A stretch of 20,042 nucleotides of DNA from Desulfobacteraceae bacterium UBA2771 (GTDB taxonomy: Bacteria > Desulfobacterota > Desulfobacteria > Desulfobacterales > Desulfosarcinaceae). The notes below the pieces were generated by a model, which worked only from the letters and a program-made list of their open reading frames with translations, searched no databases and was not told the DNA's origin. A program made the translations under genes and the position numbers. Location: the NCBI GenBank assembly GCA_002352605.1, contig DEIP01000066.1, forward strand, positions 1,508 through 21,549, written 5' to 3'. Numbering within the stretch: the stretch's first letter is position 1; the number at the start of each line of letters is the position of its first letter. This document shows, in pieces, positions 15,836-20,042 of this stretch.

Positions 15836-16780
15836 CTAAACACCTGCAAGTGCAATATTAAACCGATGCTGCCGAGCTTCGGGAATCCAGAGGGATGCCC
15901 CTATCATCGGCTCGACAAGGGCTATTCTGCTCTGGGGAGCAGGATGGGTTTTGGCGAAATCGATGCGGCCCGGTTTGAGCTGTCTTTGCATCTCCTTGAG
16001 CATCTCCACCAGTCCATTGGGATCATAGCCCACCCGTCGGGTGATGGTTACGGCGGCACTGTCCGCCTGGCGCTCAAAGGCTCTTGAATACCCATTGTTA
16101 ATCAACGTATTGGTGATATCGGCAATCGATTTCTCAAAGGTTTCCGTGAGTTCGGATAATTCTTGACCGCCAAATGTTTTGGTCCCCTCGATTCCCAAGG
16201 TGGTCATGGCCGACGTGACCCGTGATTTCTTTATGGCTTGCAGCCCGTGCCGATATTGCACATGCCCGATCTCATGGGCCAACACGGCGGCCACGGCGTC
16301 TTCGGAGCGGCAGCAGCGTAGCATACCCCGGGTAACGAAAACCAAACCACCGGGAGCCGCCAATGCATTGATTTCATCGGAATCCTGAATCAAAAAGTGA
16401 TAACCCCCGAATGTTTCCGGAAGATCGGAGGCTCTCGACAGACTCTGGCCGATGAGGTTGATATAGGTGGTGGCTCGCCGGTTCGGGTAGGGTTGGTATT
16501 TCTGAAGGATCCGGGCCCCGACGGTTCGCCCGATGTAGTATTCCTGTTCGGGTGTTATCTCCTCGAAACTGCGGGCCACCGCCCTACCGCTTTTCTGGAT
16601 GGATTGCGCCTGAGATTCGGTCAAAACGCCTGTGGCGGCACCAACCTGTGCCCCGATACGGCTAGCCGTTTCAAGGGTCTTACACCCGGAAAGAAATCCG
16701 GCAAAAGGCAGGATTCCCGAGGAAAACAGCGCCGCTTGGCCGATGGTCCGTAAAAACTCACGTCGACCGGCATTCATCAT
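15836..16780 (-). CDS. M48-family zinc metalloprotease, predicted lipoprotein
   Basis: This 314-residue protein carries the HExxH zinc motif at His169-Glu170 to His173 in VLAHEIGHVQYRHG, and the third ligand Glu236 in RAFERQADSAAV. This is the layout of periplasmic M48/BepA-LoiP-type peptidases involved in outer-membrane protein quality control. The N-terminus combines a twin-arginine-like RREFLR (6-11) with a lipobox FLSGC (lipidation at Cys33), so it is probably exported and anchored. ATG 16780 is preceded by GGAGG; the second Met codon follows immediately, so the start is uncertain by one residue. Its ATG overlaps the stop of the SH3-like gene (ATGA), indicating translational coupling. The MscS gene follows after 109 bases with no clear terminator, so readthrough is possible. 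Confidence 0.92.
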   Translation of the reverse strand: MMNAGRREFLRTIGQAALFSSGILPFAGFLSGCKTLETASRIGAQVGAATGVLTESQAQSIQKSGRAVARSFEEITPEQEYYIGRTVGARILQKYQPYPNRRATTYINLIGQSLSRASDLPETFGGYHFLIQDSDEINALAAPGGLVFVTRGMLRCCRSEDAVAAVLAHEIGHVQYRHGLQAIKKSRVTSAMTTLGIEGTKTFGGQELSELTETFEKSIADITNTLINNGYSRAFERQADSAAVTITRRVGYDPNGLVEMLKEMQRQLKPGRIDFAKTHPAPQSRIALVEPMIGASLWIPEARQHRFNIALAGV

Positions 16781-17274
16781 TGGGAACCGCCTCCGGGATG
16801 CACCTGACCCGCCTGAAGGAACTGCCGCATCCGGCTGTCGGAGACGACCATGTTTTCCATTTGATCGATCATTTTAAAATCCATTTTCGGGTTTTTTTCT
16901 TTGAAGGCATTCTCTACCTGATCATTGAAACCCTTACCGGCCAGGGCGATCTCATCGCCTGTCGCCGCTTGATCGACATCCCCTTTACCGGCGGTTAAAA
17001 CAATTTTTTTATGGGTCAAGGCCGAATCATGAATCCAGCCCGGTTGCGTCTTTCCGGCAGGCATGACTTTGGCCCATCCGTTTTTGGACGCCATCTCCTC
17101 CACACGATCGCCGTAAAAGACCTTGGCGATAATTTTTCCCATGAAGGAAGGGGTCGATCGAAGGGCGCCCTCCTTGATCTGGACACTCTTCATGGTCGCT
17201 GCCAGCCCGACGCCGGATGTCAGTAAAAAAACAGACATCACAAATGCCAACAGGGTCCGTTTTCCCAGGCTCAT
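16777..17274 (-). CDS. Exported SH3-like domain protein
   Basis: This 165-residue protein has a signal peptide (KRTLLAFVMSVFLLTSGVG, cleavage near residue 26) and a bacterial SH3-like fold at about 27-92, with the usual landmarks: LRSTPSFMGKIIAKVFYGDRV, GWAKV and PGWIHDSAL. A charged helical tail follows. SH3 domains of this kind often bind cell-wall peptides or act as protein docking sites. The open frame extends upstream to 17511, but the extra residues look noncoding, AGGAGG (17290-17285) lies ten bases before the ATG at 17274, and a promoter candidate lies inside the extension. The gene overlaps the M48 gene by ATGA, so it may be a partner or regulator of that protease. No enzyme motif is visible. 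Confidence 0.83.
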   Translation of the reverse strand: MSLGKRTLLAFVMSVFLLTSGVGLAATMKSVQIKEGALRSTPSFMGKIIAKVFYGDRVEEMASKNGWAKVMPAGKTQPGWIHDSALTHKKIVLTAGKGDVDQAATGDEIALAGKGFNDQVENAFKEKNPKMDFKMIDQMENMVVSDSRMRQFLQAGQVHPGGGSQ

Positions 17275-17343
17275 TGGTGCAAAACCTCCTTTTATCCGCC
17301 TTAATGGTTGGGAATCGTTGCCGATGGGTATGACTTGATCAGA

Positions 17344-17372
17344 GCTATAGTATAAATAAACAGGCAGGTCAA
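17344..17372 (-). promoter_or_regulatory. Candidate sigma-70-like promoter for the SH3-M48 operon
   Basis: On the minus strand TTGACC (17372-17367) and TATAGC (17349-17344) are 17 bases apart, giving a leader of about 60 bases before the ATG at 17274. An overlapping TATACT is also present. The position supports the short version of the SH3-like gene. Confidence 0.45.
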
Positions 17373-17564
17373 AACCCAAAGCGAGGATCCGGCTATTCGG
17401 TGACGAACCATCCAATCGGCACCCTCTGATATCGCTACCGCCGGCAAACGCAACCCAACCCGCAGCCGACGAGCAACCCGTTTCCGGCATCCGCTTCGCC
17501 TTTTTCGCCACTGGACTATTCGAATGGGGAGATAATTGTTGATTTTGTCAAGAATCCAAACAAC

Positions 17565-17593
17565 TTGACAGGGTTGGAACCTTATGGTAGCGT
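17565..17593 (+). promoter_or_regulatory. Candidate sigma-70-like promoter for the acidic-protein gene
   Basis: A perfect TTGACA at 17565-17570 is followed after 17 bases by TAGCGT (17588-17593), a poor -10. The leader would be about 140 bases. Only the -35 match is strong. Confidence 0.3.
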
Positions 17594-17735
17594 TCCTTTG
17601 GCTCTGTTTCGAACGGGGCCGATTAAGCCGAATCGGGTATCGGTCGGGGCGATGCATAAACGTGTAAATCCTTAACGATACCGGGCGTTACCGTAAATGG
17701 GAATTTTTCATTAACCAAGGTTAACGGGGGAAAAA

Positions 17736-18368
17736 ATGGATGGTCGCCGGAGGCCGGATCTACAACCTGAAAACGAGAACGACCCGAACCATGAGGAGAT
17801 CCTTGATTTGACGAAGATTGTTGAAGGGGAAGATGACGACGACATCATCGATCTTGACGACATTCTGGAGCCGACGGATCAGGCAGCGGATGAACCGGAA
17901 GAAACGGTCATCGATCTCATGGATGTGGCGACCACCCTTGAAGCCGATATCTCCGAAGCAGAGCGGGGAATCTCTACCCTGAAGCCGGAAGAAGGGGCCG
18001 ATACAGTCGGACCGGACACCGACTTCATGCTCATTGAAGATGTTGAAACAACAACTCCCGGCGAAGGCCAAACGCCCGCCGTCGTTGACCGGGTAACGGA
18101 AGTCGCAGCGGACACACCGGACGGTATCGCCCCCGTGTCCGAGGATTCTATTGTCGACGCGCCGACACCCGGGGCCCAGCCGGCGGCGGCCGAACTGAGT
18201 CCCCCGACCGAAGAACAGATGGAAGTGGTGCTGGAGCGGGTCATCGAAAAGATTTACGGTGAGAAGATCAAACAGATGATGATCCAGACCATCAAAAAGA
18301 CCGTGAAGCAGGAAATCGAGAAAATAAAAAAAGCACTGCTGGAGGACGGTGACGGCATGGTTGGGTAA
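17736..18368 (+). CDS. Acidic low-complexity protein with repeated IDL motifs and C-terminal basic helix
   Basis: I do not recognise this 210-residue protein. Residues 1-160 are rich in Asp, Glu, Pro and Thr and likely disordered. Three short hydrophobic motifs in acidic surroundings repeat within it: ILDLTKIVE (22-30), IIDLDDILE (37-45) and VIDLMDVAT (58-66). After a Pro-rich linker, residues about 158-203 form a predicted charged helix (EEQMEVVLERVIEKIYGEKI, then Lys-rich IKKTVKQEIEKIKKALL). The plan, an acidic disordered region with peptide motifs plus a helical tail, recalls scaffold proteins such as PopZ/DUF2497, but I see no firm homology. No signal peptide is present. A strong intrinsic terminator follows, so it is probably transcribed apart from valS downstream. 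A GGGG-rich leader serves as a modest ribosome-binding site. Confidence 0.75.
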   Translation: MDGRRRPDLQPENENDPNHEEILDLTKIVEGEDDDDIIDLDDILEPTDQAADEPEETVIDLMDVATTLEADISEAERGISTLKPEEGADTVGPDTDFMLIEDVETTTPGEGQTPAVVDRVTEVAADTPDGIAPVSEDSIVDAPTPGAQPAAAELSPPTEEQMEVVLERVIEKIYGEKIKQMMIQTIKKTVKQEIEKIKKALLEDGDGMVG

Positions 18369-18404
18369 TCGAACCGCCGTCCGCCACCAGTATTCAACAA
18401 CCAT

Positions 18405-18441
18405 AAACGGGGATTATCACTAATCCCCGTTTCCATTTTTT
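18405..18441 (+). terminator. Intrinsic terminator after the acidic-protein gene
   Basis: A perfect 12-base-pair stem, AAACGGGGATTA at 18405-18416 and TAATCCCCGTTT at 18421-18432, closes on a TCAC loop. It is followed three bases later by six T (18436-18441). It starts 37 bases after the stop codon and separates this gene from valS. Confidence 0.88.
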
Positions 18442-18492
18442 CGGCCTTAAAGATCAATCGCGGGCCGGATTGCAAAAGGAGCGTTTGCCCCC

Positions 18493-20042
18493 ATGAGTCG
18501 TGACACGCTGGATAAGAGCTATTCCCCCGATGAAGTCGAAAAGCGCTGGTACGCCTACTGGGAGCAGGAGAAACTGTTTGCCGCCGATGAGAATCCCACC
18601 AAGAAGCCCTATTCCATCGTCATTCCGCCGCCCAACGTCACCGGGGTGCTGCACATGGGACACGCCTTGAACAACACCATGCAGGACATCATGTGCCGTT
18701 ATCGCCGACTTAAAGGGGACAGCGTCCTGTGGATGCCCGGGACGGATCATGCCGGTATCGCCACCCAGAACGTGGTGGAAAAAAAACTGGCCGCCGATGG
18801 CACCGACCGGCACCAGTTGGGGCGGGAGCAATTCATCGCATCCGTCTGGAAATGGCGCGAAGCCTCCGGCAGCGCCATCATCAACCAGCTCAAGCGTCTG
18901 GGTGCGTCCTGCGACTGGGACCGGGAGCGCTTCACCATGGACGAGGGGCTTTCCCAGGCGGTAAGAAAAGTTTTCGTTCAGCTCTACGACGAAGGCCTGA
19001 TCTACCAGGGCGATTACATCATCAACTGGTGCTGCCGATGCCGCACGGCCCTGTCCGATTTGGAGGTGGAACACGAAGACCTGGACGGCCACTTCTACCA
19101 CATCCGTTATCCTTTTGCCGACGGATCCGGTTCGGTCACCGTGGCCACCACCCGCCCGGAAACGATGCTGGGCGACACGGCCGTGGCCGTTCACCCGGAA
19201 GATGAACGCTATGCCGATCTATCCGCAACCGCAGTGATCCTACCGCTGATGGATCGTGAAATCCCCATCGTCCGGGACAACTATGTAGATCCGACCACCG
19301 GTACCGGTGCACTGAAGGTGACCCCGGCCCACGACCCCAATGATTTGGAGATCGGTACCCGCCACGGCCTACCCAGCGTCAAGGTCATCGCCGATGACGG
19401 CACCATGACCGATGTCGCCGGCCGGTTCAAGGGCATGGACCGTTTTGCCTGCCGCAAGGCCGTTGTCAAGGCCCTGAAGGCGGAAGGTCTGCTGGAACGG
19501 GTCGAGGCCCACCGGCACAGCGTGGGTCACTGCTATCGCTGCAAGACGGTGGTGGAGCCCAACCTTTCGCGCCAGTGGTTCGTCAAGACCAAGCCGCTGG
19601 CCGAAAAGGCCATCGAAGCGGTGAAAACGGGCAAGACCCGCATCATCCCGGAATCGTGGACCAAGACCTACTACGAGTGGATGAATAACATTCGCGACTG
19701 GTGCATTTCCCGCCAGATCTGGTGGGGTCACCAAATCCCGGCCTGGACCTGCCGGAGCTGCAAAAAAATGATCGTGGCCATGCAGGCGCCCGACATCTGC
19801 CCGGACTGCGGCGCCAGCGACCCGGTCCAGGAAACCGACGTGCTGGACACCTGGTTCAGCTCGGCCCTCTGGCCTTTTTCCACCATGGGATGGCCGCAGC
19901 AGACCCAACTGCTGAAGACCTACTACCCCACATCTGTGCTGGTCACCGGGTTCGACATTCTCTTTTTCTGGGTGGCCCGCATGATGATGATGGGCATCCA
20001 CTTCATGAAAGAGATCCCCTTTTCCGACGTCTACGTGCATGC
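18493..20042 (+). CDS. valS: Valyl-tRNA synthetase, N-terminal 516 codons (cut by window end)
   Basis: This class I aminoacyl-tRNA synthetase charges tRNA-Val with valine and edits misactivated threonine. The visible part has the start of the Rossmann fold with PPPNVTGVLHMGH (HIGH-type motif H54MGH57), WMPGTDHAGIATQ, and the CP1 editing domain with TTRPETMLGDTAV (219-231) and TPAHDPNDLEIG (277-288). Zinc-type cysteines appear in HCYRCK and in CRSCKK...CPDCGA. DTWFSSALWPFSTMGWP and GFDILFFWVARM near the end are typical of ValRS. The KMSKS loop, anticodon-binding domain and C-terminal arm lie beyond the window. AAGGAG lies 11 bases before the ATG at 18493. The frame stays open to the last base. 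A full-length enzyme would be around 880-950 residues. Confidence 0.97.
   Translation, partial: MSRDTLDKSYSPDEVEKRWYAYWEQEKLFAADENPTKKPYSIVIPPPNVTGVLHMGHALNNTMQDIMCRYRRLKGDSVLWMPGTDHAGIATQNVVEKKLAADGTDRHQLGREQFIASVWKWREASGSAIINQLKRLGASCDWDRERFTMDEGLSQAVRKVFVQLYDEGLIYQGDYIINWCCRCRTALSDLEVEHEDLDGHFYHIRYPFADGSGSVTVATTRPETMLGDTAVAVHPEDERYADLSATAVILPLMDREIPIVRDNYVDPTTGTGALKVTPAHDPNDLEIGTRHGLPSVKVIADDGTMTDVAGRFKGMDRFACRKAVVKALKAEGLLERVEAHRHSVGHCYRCKTVVEPNLSRQWFVKTKPLAEKAIEAVKTGKTRIIPESWTKTYYEWMNNIRDWCISRQIWWGHQIPAWTCRSCKKMIVAMQAPDICPDCGASDPVQETDVLDTWFSSALWPFSTMGWPQQTQLLKTYYPTSVLVTGFDILFFWVARMMMMGIHFMKEIPFSDVYVH

Larger units (their letters stand above)
17275..17735. other. Divergent intergenic region between the SH3-like and acidic-protein genes
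   Basis: These 461 bases separate two divergent genes. Minus-strand frames continue through part of it (to 17511 and 17657), but without good start signals, so I treat them as noncoding. The region holds the ribosome-binding site of the SH3-like gene and one promoter candidate in each direction. No hairpin or RNA gene was evident. Confidence 0.5.

Noticed and set aside
16777..17511. Longer version of the SH3-like gene starting at 17511 (244 codons)
   Set aside because: The extra N-terminus would bury the signal peptide at residue 80; a good AGGAGG and a promoter candidate support the start at 17274.

Overview
The window reads as a chromosomal segment of an anaerobic, Gram-negative deltaproteobacterium (Desulfobacterota, probably Desulfobacterales-like). 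This is inferred, not proven. The reasons are a group 4 [NiFe]-hydrogenase small subunit, a DASS-type anion permease embedded among CBS-domain proteins, several lipoproteins (implying an envelope with periplasm), Shine-Dalgarno-led genes of moderate GC content, and general protein style. I see no rRNA, tRNA, CRISPR array, insertion sequence or phage genes.

Layout. (1) 57-800, plus strand: small subunit of a membrane-bound group 4 hydrogenase or complex I-like enzyme, the tail of an operon that starts before the window. (2) 935-2928, minus: a CBS-pair protein coupled through a TAATG overlap to a left-handed beta-helix protein. (3) 3447-6209, plus: a second CBS-pair protein, a DASS/SLC13 permease, two tandem RNA hairpins, and a third CBS-pair protein. 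The three CBS proteins are clear paralogues. (4) 6241-10761, minus: a seven-bladed YVTN propeller/fibronectin secreted protein, a large subtilisin-like lipoprotein protease with a ten-G tract, and a PrcB-like lipoprotein whose start lies one base beyond the protease stop. (5) 10976-17274, minus: an SH3-like exported protein and an M48 lipoprotein protease (ATGA overlap), then a MscS channel with a cyclic-nucleotide-binding tail, a CHASE2 adenylate cyclase (ATGA overlap with the channel gene) and an AI-2E-family permease. (6) 17736-18368, plus: an acidic, low-complexity protein with a helical tail, followed by a clean intrinsic terminator. (7) 18493 to the end, plus: valS, cut by the window edge.

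Three modules are the most interesting. One is the channel/cyclase pair, in which a sensor cyclase and the channel predicted to bind its product are translationally coupled. The second is the subtilisin plus PrcB lipoprotein pair, which resembles the partners of the spirochaete dentilisin complex. The third is the set of three CBS proteins around an anion permease whose sodium-site motifs have diverged. Functions are inferred from motifs read by eye; no database search was possible.
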